A stretch of DNA of 64,000 nucleotides from Phycisphaerae bacterium (GCA_016795035.1 JAEUIT010000013.1:1-64000); one strand, 5' to 3'. Positions 54,175 through 63,527 are shown, numbered from the stretch's first letter. Numbers and translations: made by a program. Notes: a model not told the origin generated them from the letters alone.

Positions 54175-55073
54175 GCACGCTCCTGCCGCGCGCGGTGCTC
54201 GTCCGGCGCAGCACCGACTTCGAGCTTCTGCTCGCCCGACATGCCACGCGAGGCCAGGCGGAGTTCTTCCTGAAGTCGCGAGGGCAGACGTTGGAGGCCG
54301 TCGAGCGTGACCACGATCGCATCCACGCCGCGACGGAGCGCGTCCTCGGCGCGATTCCGTCGCGGTGGCGCCGCGCGAGCGTCCGTCGCGAAGACCTGAA
54401 CCGCTTCCTCTTCGAGCCCGAGGATCTCGTCGTTGCCGTCGGCCAGGACGGACTCGTGGCGAACATCGCGAAGTACGTCGAGGCGCAGCCGGTCCTCGGC
54501 GTGAATCCCCTGCCCGACCGCTATGACGGCGTGCTGGTTCGGTTCACGCCGGACGACGCGATCGCGCTCATTGCCGCCCTCGCGCGTGGCCACCATCTCG
54601 AGCTGCAACGCCGAACGATGGTCGAAGCCACGCTCGACGACGGCCAAGCGCTCCTCGCGCTCAACGAGATCTTCGTCGGTCACCGCTCCCACCAGTCGGC
54701 CCGGTATCGGATCACGTGGAAGGGTCATGAGGAGCGCCAGTCGTCGTCCGGCCTGATCGTCGCGAGCGGCACCGGATCGACCGGCTGGGCACGGTCGATC
54801 AACATCTCGCGTGCCCAGCCTCTGTCCCTGCCCACGCCGTCCGAAGACAAGCTCGCCTTCTTCGTCCGCGAGGCGTTTCCAAGCCGCTCGACGGGAACGT
54901 CGATCACGCGCGGCATCTGCGACCGGGATCGCGCGCTGCAACTCACGTCGGAGATGAACGACGGAGGCGTCATCTTCGGCGACGGGATCGAGCGCGACTT
55001 TCTGGCGTTCGACTTCGGCCAGCGCTTGCGGATCGGAATCGCGGAGCGACGCCTGCACCTTGTGCTCTCGTGA
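54171..55073 (+). CDS. NAD-kinase-like protein
   Basis: 300 residues of the NAD/diacylglycerol-kinase fold. The nucleotide loop that reads GGDG in NAD kinases is VGQDGLVANIAK here. Then come PVLGVNPLPDRYDGVL, ALNEIFVGHRSHQSARYRI (the conserved NE pair) and GLIVASGTGSTGW, matching the GTGSTA motif. The first Gly of GGDG and the Asp before the last motif are changed, so activity or substrate may differ from ordinary NadK, which phosphorylates NAD to NADP. The AGGAGG in the end of the SPFH gene serves its GTG start. It is probably not the housekeeping NadK. Confidence 0.85.
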   Translation: MSTLLPRAVLVRRSTDFELLLARHATRGQAEFFLKSRGQTLEAVERDHDRIHAATERVLGAIPSRWRRASVRREDLNRFLFEPEDLVVAVGQDGLVANIAKYVEAQPVLGVNPLPDRYDGVLVRFTPDDAIALIAALARGHHLELQRRTMVEATLDDGQALLALNEIFVGHRSHQSARYRITWKGHEERQSSSGLIVASGTGSTGWARSINISRAQPLSLPTPSEDKLAFFVREAFPSRSTGTSITRGICDRDRALQLTSEMNDGGVIFGDGIERDFLAFDFGQRLRIGIAERRLHLVLS

Positions 55074-55124
55074 GTGGGGCGCGCTGGAAGCGTGTCGCCG
55101 CCCACGCTACCCTGCAACGCAGAG

Positions 55125-55355
55125 ATGCGCCGCGTTGCCTCCGTGAGTCTGGTGCTTGCCGTCGCGTGCGTGGCGCTGTGGGCTGCCTACCGCTTCGTAC
55201 TCGTTCCTTCGAGTACGTCGGGGCGAATCGGGCCGGAGGTGGCGCAGCCGATACTCTCGCTGCAAAGCCCTGTCGAAGGCACGTTGCTCGTGGTCGGAGG
55301 GTTCCTCGGCTGGATCGCGCTCGTGGCGTTCTGGCTGAGCGGGCGCCGCTTCTGA
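55125..55355 (+). CDS. Small two-helix membrane protein
   Basis: 76 residues: MRRVASVSLVLAVACVALWAAYRFVLV forms one helix, and EGTLLVVGGFLGWIALVAFWLSGRRF a second, with a short polar loop between. No family recognised. A full copy of the dispersed word lies just before the ATG (55112), and AGAG at about -5 is the only ribosome-site candidate. 51 bases after the NAD-kinase-like gene, so possibly the last member of that unit. Confidence 0.55.
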   Translation: MRRVASVSLVLAVACVALWAAYRFVLVPSSTSGRIGPEVAQPILSLQSPVEGTLLVVGGFLGWIALVAFWLSGRRF

Positions 55356-55451
55356 GTCATGACGTGCGAGGGGCTGTTGCAGCTCCGCTTTCGGTGCGTG
55401 CGCATTTCCCTGCGAACCTTCGCGCCCTTGCCGCGTGGTATCACGCCGCGC

Positions 55452-55916
55452 ATGACCACCCAGAGTAACCACGGCGACCAACACACCGTTCGACTGCATC
55501 GCGTCTTCCGCGCGCCGCCCGAGCGCGTCTTTCGCGCCTTTCTCGATCCGAGGGCGATGTGCAAGTGGCTTCCGCCGCACGGATTTGTCGGCGAGGTGCA
55601 CTCGATCGATCCGCGCGTCGGCGGGACCTATCGCATGTCGTTCACGAACTTCAACACGGGCCAGTCGCACGCCTTCGGCGGCACGTATCTCGAGATCGTG
55701 CCCAACGAGAAGCTTCGCTACGACGATCGCTTCGAGGATCCCAACCTCCCCGGCGCGATGGCGATCACGATCACGTTCCGGAAGGTGCTCTGCGGCACCG
55801 AGCTCTCGATCGTGCAGGAGAATATCCCCGCCGCGATCCCGACCGAGTTCTGCTACCTCGGCTGGCAGGAGTCGCTGAACGCCTTGGCGCACGTCGTCGA
55901 GCCGGAGATTCCATGA
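55452..55916 (+). CDS. SRPBCC/AHSA1-type ligand-binding protein
   Basis: 154 residues. VRLHRVFRAPPERVFRAFLDPRAMCKWLPP and VGGTYRMSFTNFNTGQSHAFGGTYLEIVPNEKLRYDDRFEDP are typical of the AHSA1 branch of the START-like fold, which has a hydrophobic pocket; the final helix is GWQESLNALAHVVE. Members act as stress-related binding proteins or as partners of ArsR-type repressors, but none is adjacent. ATG 55452 is preferred because the region upstream is not conserved in character. Confidence 0.87.
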   Translation: MTTQSNHGDQHTVRLHRVFRAPPERVFRAFLDPRAMCKWLPPHGFVGEVHSIDPRVGGTYRMSFTNFNTGQSHAFGGTYLEIVPNEKLRYDDRFEDPNLPGAMAITITFRKVLCGTELSIVQENIPAAIPTEFCYLGWQESLNALAHVVEPEIP

Positions 55917-55937
55917 GACCACGTTGCAGCCGTCGCG

Positions 55938-57014
55938 TCACTTCGTCGTGAGGATGTCGCGGCCGAGGATGCCGTCGATCGTGAGGATCGTGTGGCTGGT
56001 GCGCGGCCCGTTGTCGAGGCCGAGTTGCGGCAGATATCCCTGAGGGCCGAGGGGTGTCGTACGGCTCCAAAGCTGCTTCCCCGACGACTCGAAGAGCGCC
56101 TCGTCGTCGGCGATCGCCTGTTGGTTTGAGAGACGGCGCACACTGCCGTCGAAGAAGAGCGATTGCGGCGACACGGCGGCGCTCGCGTTGAAGGGATACG
56201 ACACGGCGTTCGAGCCGGCAACAGAGGCCGACGCCGTGGACCCAGGCGGGCCGTCGCACCAGTTGTGCTCGATGAGGCGCGTCTTCAAATCGGGATAGAG
56301 GCATTGCGTGACCGACGGCGACGCGTAGCCGGCGGCGAAGGTGTTCGGATCACGGAAGCCGCCGTTCGCCGAACTCAGGACATCCGGATGCCACATCGCT
56401 GCCGGACTCAGGCAGTACGACGTGTAACGGATGCTGGCGCCGTCAGAGTCGAAGTCGATGCCCCGATCCCGAAACGACGCGCTCTCGTTGTAGGGGAGCT
56501 CGTCGTTGGGCGCATAGAACGTGTCGGAGTAGAAGCGCCCTTCGACGTAGCCATTGAACGCGGCGACGTTGCCGAGGCGGAACGATCCGAAGCCGGCGCT
56601 CACGCCGGTCCACTCCATCGGCTTGTACGTGGACCAGTTGCCCGAGCAGGATCCCGGGTACTGCGCGCATTGGCCGCTCCCCAGATAGAAGCCCCACACG
56701 GCCCCCGTCGGACCTACTCCGAGGATTTGCTGCGGAGGGCAGAACTGCGAAACGATCGTCTGGCAGTTTCCGCCGTAGGCGCCGGCGTCGTCGGGCACGG
56801 CGGTGAACTGCCGCTGGTTGAAGCTGTTGGCGTACGCCGTGTGCGCCTCGTGCAGGAGCCGCAGGTTCGAGAGCGACCGAGCTTCGCCCGAGAGCGAGCC
56901 GGTGCGTGCGATCACGGGCACGGCACAGGCGACGAAGACGGCTGCAACGGAGAGTCCGACGATCGTCTCGACGAGCGTGAAGCCGAGTCGGGTGCGCGAG
57001 TGTGTGGCGTTCAT
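55938..57014 (-). CDS. Prepilin-type N-terminal cleavage protein (planctomycete secreted family)
   Basis: 358 residues. The N-terminus TRLGFTLVETIVGLSVAAVFVACAVPVIA is a type IV prepilin/pseudopilin signal, with the prepilin peptidase site after Gly, a Glu at +5 and a hydrophobic stem helix. The rest has a large, Cys- and Tyr-rich extracellular part (CSGNWSTYKPMEWTG, YTSYCLSPAAMWHPD, LFFDGSVRRLSNQQA) like the many H-X9-DG/DUF1559-type proteins of planctomycetes. Its ATG overlaps the stop of the FG-GAP protein upstream (ATGA), so the two are made together. ATG 57023 is an alternative start. Confidence 0.86.
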   Translation of the reverse strand: MNATHSRTRLGFTLVETIVGLSVAAVFVACAVPVIARTGSLSGEARSLSNLRLLHEAHTAYANSFNQRQFTAVPDDAGAYGGNCQTIVSQFCPPQQILGVGPTGAVWGFYLGSGQCAQYPGSCSGNWSTYKPMEWTGVSAGFGSFRLGNVAAFNGYVEGRFYSDTFYAPNDELPYNESASFRDRGIDFDSDGASIRYTSYCLSPAAMWHPDVLSSANGGFRDPNTFAAGYASPSVTQCLYPDLKTRLIEHNWCDGPPGSTASASVAGSNAVSYPFNASAAVSPQSLFFDGSVRRLSNQQAIADDEALFESSGKQLWSRTTPLGPQGYLPQLGLDNGPRTSHTILTIDGILGRDILTTK

Positions 57015-58399
57015 CGAGTCCATCCTCCGAGAAGCGTGCCGAGGTCTTCCGGTCCCACGTTGCCGTTGCCGTTGAGGTCCGCAGGCTCGACGCCGTCCGT
57101 CGGGCCCCAGGCGCCGAGAAGGATTCCGAGGTCGATCGGATTCACGACGCCGTCGCCGTTCAGGTCCGCGAGGCGCTCGAGCTCGTCGTAGCGCATCGCG
57201 CCGCCCAATGTCGGCCCGCCGAACGGCACCGCACCGAAGACGCCCGCCGCATCGACGGCTGCAACGCCGAGGCTCGGATCGCCTTCCGGCTCCTCGATCG
57301 CGGTCTCGAGCGACCAGGTGTTTCCGGTGCGGCGGAAGACCGCGAGGCGGTGTCCATAGACGCCGTCGACCTCCGAGATGCCGCCCGTGCCGACGACGAT
57401 CCGCGCGCCCGAGATCGAGACGCTCCCGCCGAAGCCGCTCCATCCCGGCTCGTCGGGCGGCTCGAGCGTCGCGAGCGTGGTCCAGCCCTTCGGACCGAGT
57501 TGTCCGACGAACGCGCGGCCGACGCCGCATGCGCATCCCGGCGCACCGACGAGCACGATGTCGCCCTGCGCGGCGAGCGCGGCGCCGAAGCGGTCATTGA
57601 TCTCGGCGATCGGCGCGACGACTTCGACGAGCGGCGCGTCGCCGACCAAGTCCGTGAGCCACACGCGACCATGATCGAGACCCGTCGTGCCGCTGCCGCC
57701 GCCGGGAGCGCCGACCACCAGCGTGTCGCCCGCGATCGCGACCGCGCTGCCGAAGCGCGTGTTCGCGGGTGGCGGCGCCGTGACGAGCCGCTCGACGGTC
57801 CAGCCGGATTTCGTCTCGACGTACACGAAGGCGGCACCGACGAACGGCACGCCTGAAGCATCGCGCCAGCCCGGCGCGCCGATGACGACGCGATCGCCGT
57901 TTGTCGCGACCGACGTGCCGAACCCGAGCGAGAGTCGCGGCGTCGGCGGGTCGATCGTCACGACGGGGACAAAGGCGTCGTCGAGGAGACGCACTCGACC
58001 GGAGAGCGCGAGAGAGCCTGACTTGTAGCCAGGCGATCCGACCACGAGAAAGGACGGCCCCTGCGCGAGCGACGCGCCGAACCGTTCGCCGCGAACGCCG
58101 TTCGCGGGAACGATCGCGATCGGCTCCCCGGTGGGATTGCCGGCGACGTCACGCGCCCATGCGAGCACCGCGCCGATCGAATAGGAGAAGCGGTCCGGCC
58201 CGAGCCAACGGCGGGTGTCGGCGCCGGCGAGGGCGTGCGTCGGCGTGAGCGCTGCTGCGGAGCCGATCGACGCATAGGGGTTCGGATCGGGATCGGGAAG
58301 GTCGGTCGTGGCCTGCGCCGCGGAGCCAAGCGCTCCGGCAACGAGGATCGTCCACGCGAGAGGACGTGCGGCGGCGGCCGCGACGAGTCGTCTTGACAT
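57011..58399 (-). CDS. Secreted FG-GAP-like protein with dockerin-like C-terminus
   Basis: 462 residues. A signal peptide (LAWTILVAGALGSAAQA) precedes five to six repeats such as FGASLAQGPSFLVVGSPG, FGTSVATNGDRVVIGAPG, FGSAVAIAGDTLVVGAPGG and FGAALAAQGDIVLVGAPG, then two calcium-type loops DLNGDGVVNPIDLGILLGAWG and DLNGNGNVGPEDLGTLLGGW. The closest relative in the window is the gene at 43163. GGGAG precedes the ATG. It is translationally coupled to the prepilin-type gene, suggesting the two products meet outside the cell. Confidence 0.87.
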   Translation of the reverse strand: MSRRLVAAAAARPLAWTILVAGALGSAAQATTDLPDPDPNPYASIGSAAALTPTHALAGADTRRWLGPDRFSYSIGAVLAWARDVAGNPTGEPIAIVPANGVRGERFGASLAQGPSFLVVGSPGYKSGSLALSGRVRLLDDAFVPVVTIDPPTPRLSLGFGTSVATNGDRVVIGAPGWRDASGVPFVGAAFVYVETKSGWTVERLVTAPPPANTRFGSAVAIAGDTLVVGAPGGGSGTTGLDHGRVWLTDLVGDAPLVEVVAPIAEINDRFGAALAAQGDIVLVGAPGCACGVGRAFVGQLGPKGWTTLATLEPPDEPGWSGFGGSVSISGARIVVGTGGISEVDGVYGHRLAVFRRTGNTWSLETAIEEPEGDPSLGVAAVDAAGVFGAVPFGGPTLGGAMRYDELERLADLNGDGVVNPIDLGILLGAWGPTDGVEPADLNGNGNVGPEDLGTLLGGWTR

Positions 58400-58571
58400 A
58401 GGTGGGCTCCCGGAGTCCGACGGCGCGCAGGACGCACGCCGAGCGCACGGCGCTTGGCGCCAGGAAGTGGTACGAAAAACTCCGCGATCGTTGCGCGAAC
58501 TACGTATGGAATCGCAACAGATAGTCGCGCGACCTCCATCACGAGATCTGTCTCTAGGACGAAGGGGACTC

Positions 58572-61500
58572 ATGCATTCGACGTCACCAAGCTCACCGTT
58601 CCCGCACTTGTGCCGCCGACTCCCCCGCGGTCGGCCCGCATGGGCCGTGGTGGCGACGGTCGGCCTTGCGAGCGGCGCGCATGCGGGTCTCACCGACTGG
58701 ACCGCGGTGCGCGGAGGCGACTTCTGGTCGTCGCGCGCGTGGTCGAACGGCGTGCCCGCCCCCGGCGACAGCGCCAGCTTCGGCGCGGTGGCGAGCGGCG
58801 TCCCGTTCGTGGTCACGTCGTCACTCCCGATCGAGCTTGGGCAGCTTTCGATCCTCAACCAATCCCCCATCTTCACGCTGACGGGGCCCGATCGAAGCCT
58901 CACGGCCGGGCAAGTGCTCGTGCAATCGGCGGCCACACCGATCGCGCTCACGCTCGACGACGCCGACCTCGTCGCGGGCCAAATCACGCTCGCCCAGACG
59001 CCGGCCAGCCCCACGACGACATCGCTCACGGTTCGCGACGGATCGAGCGCGACCTACGGTTCGCTCGCCGTGCGCGGCACGACCGGCTCGAGCGTCGCCA
59101 GTTCACTGAAGGTCGACGGCGGCGCGCTCGAATCGTCGGGCGCCGCATCCACCGCGGTCATCGCCGACGGCGGCGCGGGCGAACTCCTCGTCGTCAACGG
59201 CGGAACGTACGACCTCGGCGGCTCCACGTTGCAGCTTGGGCAGAATGGCGGCGCGGCGTCGATGGTCGTGGGCGCCGGCTCCACGCTGTCGCTCGGCGGC
59301 GGCAATCTCCGCGTTGCAGGCTCGATCCCGACGCCCGGCACGGCTGGCTCCGCGACGCTCACGGTCGCCGGCACGATCGAAGGCCCGGGCAAGGTGATCG
59401 TGTCGCAAGGCGCCAACACGACGTCGAAGCTCGTCCTCGAGAATGGCGCGGTCGTGCATGCGGCGGTCGAACAGGGCTTCACGCTCTCGCAGACGCTCGC
59501 CTCGGGCGTCGTCGCGCTCGACAGCGTCTCGTTCGTCGGCTCGGGCCAGACCGCATTCACCGCGAGCGGCGCCGGCAGCGAGATTGCGATCGGCGCGGCG
59601 AACTTCGCGACGGGTTCGCCGTCGATGACCGCGACGAACGGCGCGTCGCTCGTCATCGACACGCTGACCGGCGCGAGCGCCTCGCTGCAACTGCGCGCCA
59701 CCGGTGGCTCCGACATCGCGGTGCTCGAGTCGTTCGTGCCCGGGACGACCACCTCGCTCAGTGAATGCGTCGCGAGCGGGGCCGGCTCGACCCTCACGCT
59801 CCCGGGCGTCGTGACGAAGGCAGGTTCGCCGCTCAAGATCGGCGCGGAGATCGGCGGCTCGGTCGTCGTCGACGCGCTGTTCTCGCCGCTCAACGGCCGC
59901 GCGTCGGTGACGTCGGTGTTTGGGAGTAGCGTGACGATCCAGGGTCCGCTCAGTGTGGAGGGCGTCGGCTCGAACTCGAATGCGCCGGTGATCGATCTCG
60001 ACACCACGAGTTCGCTGTCGACGGGACCCCTCTCCGTCGGCAGCGCCGCGCGATTCCGCATCACGATGCTCTCGGGGACCGTGCAGTGCAGCGCCACGAG
60101 CGTGCTCTTCAAGGGCACGCTCGAGATGGTGCCGTCGTCGTGGCAGCCGTCGGTCGGCACCGACGTCCAGCTCATCGCGTCGCCGTCCGTCGAATTCGCG
60201 CCGAAGTCACTGATCCTTCCGACCTTCTTCGGGCACCAGCCGCTCCTCTACGTCGACGCGACCGGCCTTCGCGCCCGGGTCATCGACGCCATCCAGTCGT
60301 TCGACCTGCCGTCGTCGCTCAGCGTTGCCGTCGGCCAGACGATCACGGTGCCGACGATCGTCACTGCGGGCGGCCTCACGACCGACGCGAGCGACCAAGT
60401 CACGTGGACCTTCGAGCCCCCGATCGTGCAACGCACCGGACCGCGCACGTTCATCGGCGTGGCGCCGGGCGACGGGATCGCAACGGTGAAGTACGGCACG
60501 TCCTCCGCCACGGTCGCGGTCAGCGTCACGCAGCCGGTCGCGCCGAGCATCCTCCTCGCGAGCGGCACGCCGACGGCATGGGGCAACGCGGACAGCGGCG
60601 CGTCGCCGACCATCCCCTTCGAGACGGTCGACGGCGTCCGTCCGCGTTGCATCTCCGCCGACGGCACCCTTGTGGCCTTCTCGACGTCGGCGACGAACGT
60701 CGCGCCGGGCGTGGTCGCCGCAAACACGTGGAACGTCGTACTCCGCTCGCTCAATCAGCCGCTGGCGCAGCTCGTGAGCACCACCGCAACGCTCGGCCTC
60801 GGAACGGCGGAGTATGGCGCGGTCGTCACGCCCGACGGCCGCTTCGTGGCCTACAGCGGCAACGGCGCCGCTCCCAACTTCAATCGCATCTTCGTCCTCG
60901 ACCGCGACAGCAACCAGTACCTGTCGCCCGACGTGTCGACGGACGGCGGCCCGCCCAACGGCAGCTCGTTCGAGCCGCGCATCTCCGACGACGGCCGCTA
61001 TGTGCTCTTCGAGAGCTTGGCGTCGAACCTCGTCCCCGGCGACACGAACGGCACGCAGGACGTCTTCCTGCGCGACCTCGTGCTCGGCGTGACGACGCGC
61101 GTGAGCGTGTCGATCGGCGGCGCACAACTCAACGTTGCATCGAAGGTCGGCGACCTGTCGCCGGACGGCGCCTACGCGGCGTTCCTCCGTTCGTCGGGCG
61201 GATGGACGCTCGCGTACCGGTATGACCGCGCGAACGGCACGGTCGAACTCGCGACGCCCGGCCTCTCCGACAGCACGCCGCAGATCCATGTGCTCGCCGC
61301 GCAGCTGTCGCAGGACGGCCGCTTCCTCACCTTCCTGTCGACCGGCCTCACCCAGCTCACCGAGGATCCGAACCCGCCGCAGGCGCAGGTCTACCGCCGC
61401 GATCTCGACACCGGCGTCACCGTGGGGATGTCGACGACGGCGGACGGCACCTACGCCGACTCGCCCGTCTTCGCCTTCGCCGCCGACGCCGACGCGACGC

Positions 61501-61919
61501 GCGTCGTCTTCACGACGACCTCGACGAACCTCGTCCCCGGCACGCCCGGCGTCGGCCTGTCGATGCTCTTCGCGAAGGACCTCGAGACCGGTACGGTGTC
61601 GCGGCTCTCGACCGGCCCGCTGGGCGACTTCAACGCGACGCTCGCCCCGACCGTCGGCCGGAACGCGGGCGGCACGCGCGGCGTTTTCGTGACCGCAGCC
61701 ACGAACGTCATCCCCGGAGATCCCTCGGGCTTCCGCGACGTCTTCGTCGTCGATCTGCCCGTCCCGGTCCCGGGCGACCTCGATGGGGACGGAGTCTCCG
61801 GCCCGAACGATCTGGCGCTCCTCCTCGGCGCGTGGGGGACCTCGGCGTACGACCTCGACGGCGACGGCGTCGTCGGCCCGATGGACCTCTCGATACTCCT
61901 CGGGGCCTGGCCCGAGTGA
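58572..61919 (+). CDS. Large secreted repeat protein with dockerin-like C-terminus
   Basis: 1115 residues. After a signal peptide (VVATVGLASGAHA) come about 550 residues of short Gly/Ser/Thr-rich strands (GGALESSGAASTAVIADGG, NGGTYDLGGSTLQLGQ), as in passenger-type beta helices. A Big-2-like domain follows (SLSVAVGQTITVPTIVTAGG), then WD40-like PD40 repeats (ISDDGRYVLFESLASNLVPG, LSQDGRFLTFLSTG). It ends with DLDGDGVSGPNDLALLLGAWG and DLDGDGVVGPMDLSILLGAW. The long helix-forming part suggests a surface adhesin or scaffold. GAAGGGGA precedes the ATG. Divergent from the FG-GAP/prepilin unit. Confidence 0.86.
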   Translation: MHSTSPSSPFPHLCRRLPRGRPAWAVVATVGLASGAHAGLTDWTAVRGGDFWSSRAWSNGVPAPGDSASFGAVASGVPFVVTSSLPIELGQLSILNQSPIFTLTGPDRSLTAGQVLVQSAATPIALTLDDADLVAGQITLAQTPASPTTTSLTVRDGSSATYGSLAVRGTTGSSVASSLKVDGGALESSGAASTAVIADGGAGELLVVNGGTYDLGGSTLQLGQNGGAASMVVGAGSTLSLGGGNLRVAGSIPTPGTAGSATLTVAGTIEGPGKVIVSQGANTTSKLVLENGAVVHAAVEQGFTLSQTLASGVVALDSVSFVGSGQTAFTASGAGSEIAIGAANFATGSPSMTATNGASLVIDTLTGASASLQLRATGGSDIAVLESFVPGTTTSLSECVASGAGSTLTLPGVVTKAGSPLKIGAEIGGSVVVDALFSPLNGRASVTSVFGSSVTIQGPLSVEGVGSNSNAPVIDLDTTSSLSTGPLSVGSAARFRITMLSGTVQCSATSVLFKGTLEMVPSSWQPSVGTDVQLIASPSVEFAPKSLILPTFFGHQPLLYVDATGLRARVIDAIQSFDLPSSLSVAVGQTITVPTIVTAGGLTTDASDQVTWTFEPPIVQRTGPRTFIGVAPGDGIATVKYGTSSATVAVSVTQPVAPSILLASGTPTAWGNADSGASPTIPFETVDGVRPRCISADGTLVAFSTSATNVAPGVVAANTWNVVLRSLNQPLAQLVSTTATLGLGTAEYGAVVTPDGRFVAYSGNGAAPNFNRIFVLDRDSNQYLSPDVSTDGGPPNGSSFEPRISDDGRYVLFESLASNLVPGDTNGTQDVFLRDLVLGVTTRVSVSIGGAQLNVASKVGDLSPDGAYAAFLRSSGGWTLAYRYDRANGTVELATPGLSDSTPQIHVLAAQLSQDGRFLTFLSTGLTQLTEDPNPPQAQVYRRDLDTGVTVGMSTTADGTYADSPVFAFAADADATRVVFTTTSTNLVPGTPGVGLSMLFAKDLETGTVSRLSTGPLGDFNATLAPTVGRNAGGTRGVFVTAATNVIPGDPSGFRDVFVVDLPVPVPGDLDGDGVSGPNDLALLLGAWGTSAYDLDGDGVVGPMDLSILLGAWPE

Positions 61920-62057
61920 TCTCGACCGGGGTGGCCACGCCGACGCGACATGGGCCAGCGTGAAGCGGCCGCAGGGCGCGGATTGCACGTTCCAATTGGG
62001 TGGATGTCGGCAAGGACCGTCTCTCGTACGATCCCCGCCCGTTCGCCTCATTAAGGA

Positions 62058-63527
62058 ATGTTCATGACTCGACCGCTCACCGTCCTCACCCTCGCTTCCA
62101 GCCTTCTCGTCGCGTGCGCCAACCACACCTCCACGTCGTCCGAGCCCCATGTGCCGGCGACCAGCGCCGCCGAGCGGCCGAGCAGCGACGAGCTTCGCCA
62201 ACTCGCTGAGGACGCGTTCATCTACGGGCTGCCGATCGTCACGAACTACGGCGTCATGTACGAGTTCTGCGTCGACAAGAACTCCGGCCAGTACAAGGGC
62301 CCCTTCAACACGATCTCGAACGAGCACCGCGTCTTCACCTATGAGGACACGGCGATCGTCACCCCCAACAGCGACACCCCCTACTCGATGCTCTGGCTCG
62401 ACCTTCGCGCCGAGCCGATGGTGGTCTCCGTCCCCGACGTCGATCCCGCCCGCTACTACTCGGTGCAGCTCGTCGACGGCAACACCTACAACTACGGCTA
62501 CATCGGCAGCCGCGCCACCGGCAGCAAGGCCGGGAAGTACCTCATCGCCGGTCCGGACTGGAAGGGCGAAACGCCGGCGGGCATCAGCAAGGTGTTCCGC
62601 TCGGGAACGCAGTTCTCGCTTCTGATCTTCCGCACGCAGCTCTTCGACGCCGCGGACATGCCGAACGTCGAGAAGGTGCAGGCAGGCTACGACGCCCAGC
62701 CCCTCTCGACCTTCCTGAAGCAGCCCGCGCCGCCCGCGGCGCCGGCGATCACCTTCCCCACGATCACGAAGGAGCTCGCGAAGGAGAAGTTCTTCGAGTA
62801 CCTCGACTTCTCGCTCCAATTCGCGCCGGCGACCCCGGACGAGATGCCGATTCGCGCGAAGCTCGCGTCGCTCGGCATCGGCACGAAGGAGGCGGGCAAG
62901 GGCCACGCCGCCATGACGTTCACGCCCGACGAGCGCAGGGCGATCATCGCGGGCATGCAGTCGGGCGAGCAGAAGGTGAAGGCCCGCGCCGCGCGCATCG
63001 GCAAGCGCATCAACGGATGGCAGGTCGGCTCCGCGTTCGGCGACCGCGAGTTCTACAACGGTGACTGGCTGCTTCGCGCCGCCGCCGCCGAAGCCGGCAT
63101 CTACGGCAACACCGCGATCGAGGCCGTCTATCCGATGACGCGCTGGACCGCGAACGGCGAACTGCTCGACGGCAGCAAGGCGAAGTACGCGCTCACCTTC
63201 CCGGCCGGCCAGTTGCCGCCGGTGAACGCGTTCTGGTCGGTCACGATGTACGACGGCAAGACGCAGCTCCTGATCAAGAACCCGATCAACCGGTACTTGG
63301 TCAACTCGCCGATGCTGTCGTCGCTCAAGAAGAACGCCGACGGCTCGCTCACGCTCTACATCCAGCACGAGTCGCCCGGCGCCGACAAGGAGTCGAACTG
63401 GCTGCCGGCCCCGAACGGCCCGATCTATCTCGTGATGCGCCTCTACTGGCCGAAGGAGAAGGCGCCGTCGATCCTTCCGCCGGGCGAAGGCACGTGGGCG
63501 CCGCCGGCGCTGACGGTCGTGAAGTGA
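62058..63527 (+). CDS. DUF1254/DUF1214 lipoprotein
   Basis: 489 residues. The lipobox SLLVAC makes it a lipoprotein. The N-terminal DUF1254 domain (LAEDAFIYGLPIVTNYGVMYEF, TPNSDTPYSMLWLDLRAEPMVVSVPDV, RYYSVQLVDGNTYNYGYIG) and C-terminal DUF1214 domain (MTRWTANGELLDG, YALTFPAGQLPPVNAFWSVTMYDG, NRYLVNSPMLSSLKKNADGSLTLYIQHESPG) are both complete. The biochemical role of this pair is not established. AAGGAA precedes the ATG; ATG 62064 is equally possible. TACGAT at about 62027 may be its -10. Confidence 0.92.
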   Translation: MFMTRPLTVLTLASSLLVACANHTSTSSEPHVPATSAAERPSSDELRQLAEDAFIYGLPIVTNYGVMYEFCVDKNSGQYKGPFNTISNEHRVFTYEDTAIVTPNSDTPYSMLWLDLRAEPMVVSVPDVDPARYYSVQLVDGNTYNYGYIGSRATGSKAGKYLIAGPDWKGETPAGISKVFRSGTQFSLLIFRTQLFDAADMPNVEKVQAGYDAQPLSTFLKQPAPPAAPAITFPTITKELAKEKFFEYLDFSLQFAPATPDEMPIRAKLASLGIGTKEAGKGHAAMTFTPDERRAIIAGMQSGEQKVKARAARIGKRINGWQVGSAFGDREFYNGDWLLRAAAAEAGIYGNTAIEAVYPMTRWTANGELLDGSKAKYALTFPAGQLPPVNAFWSVTMYDGKTQLLIKNPINRYLVNSPMLSSLKKNADGSLTLYIQHESPGADKESNWLPAPNGPIYLVMRLYWPKEKAPSILPPGEGTWAPPALTVVK

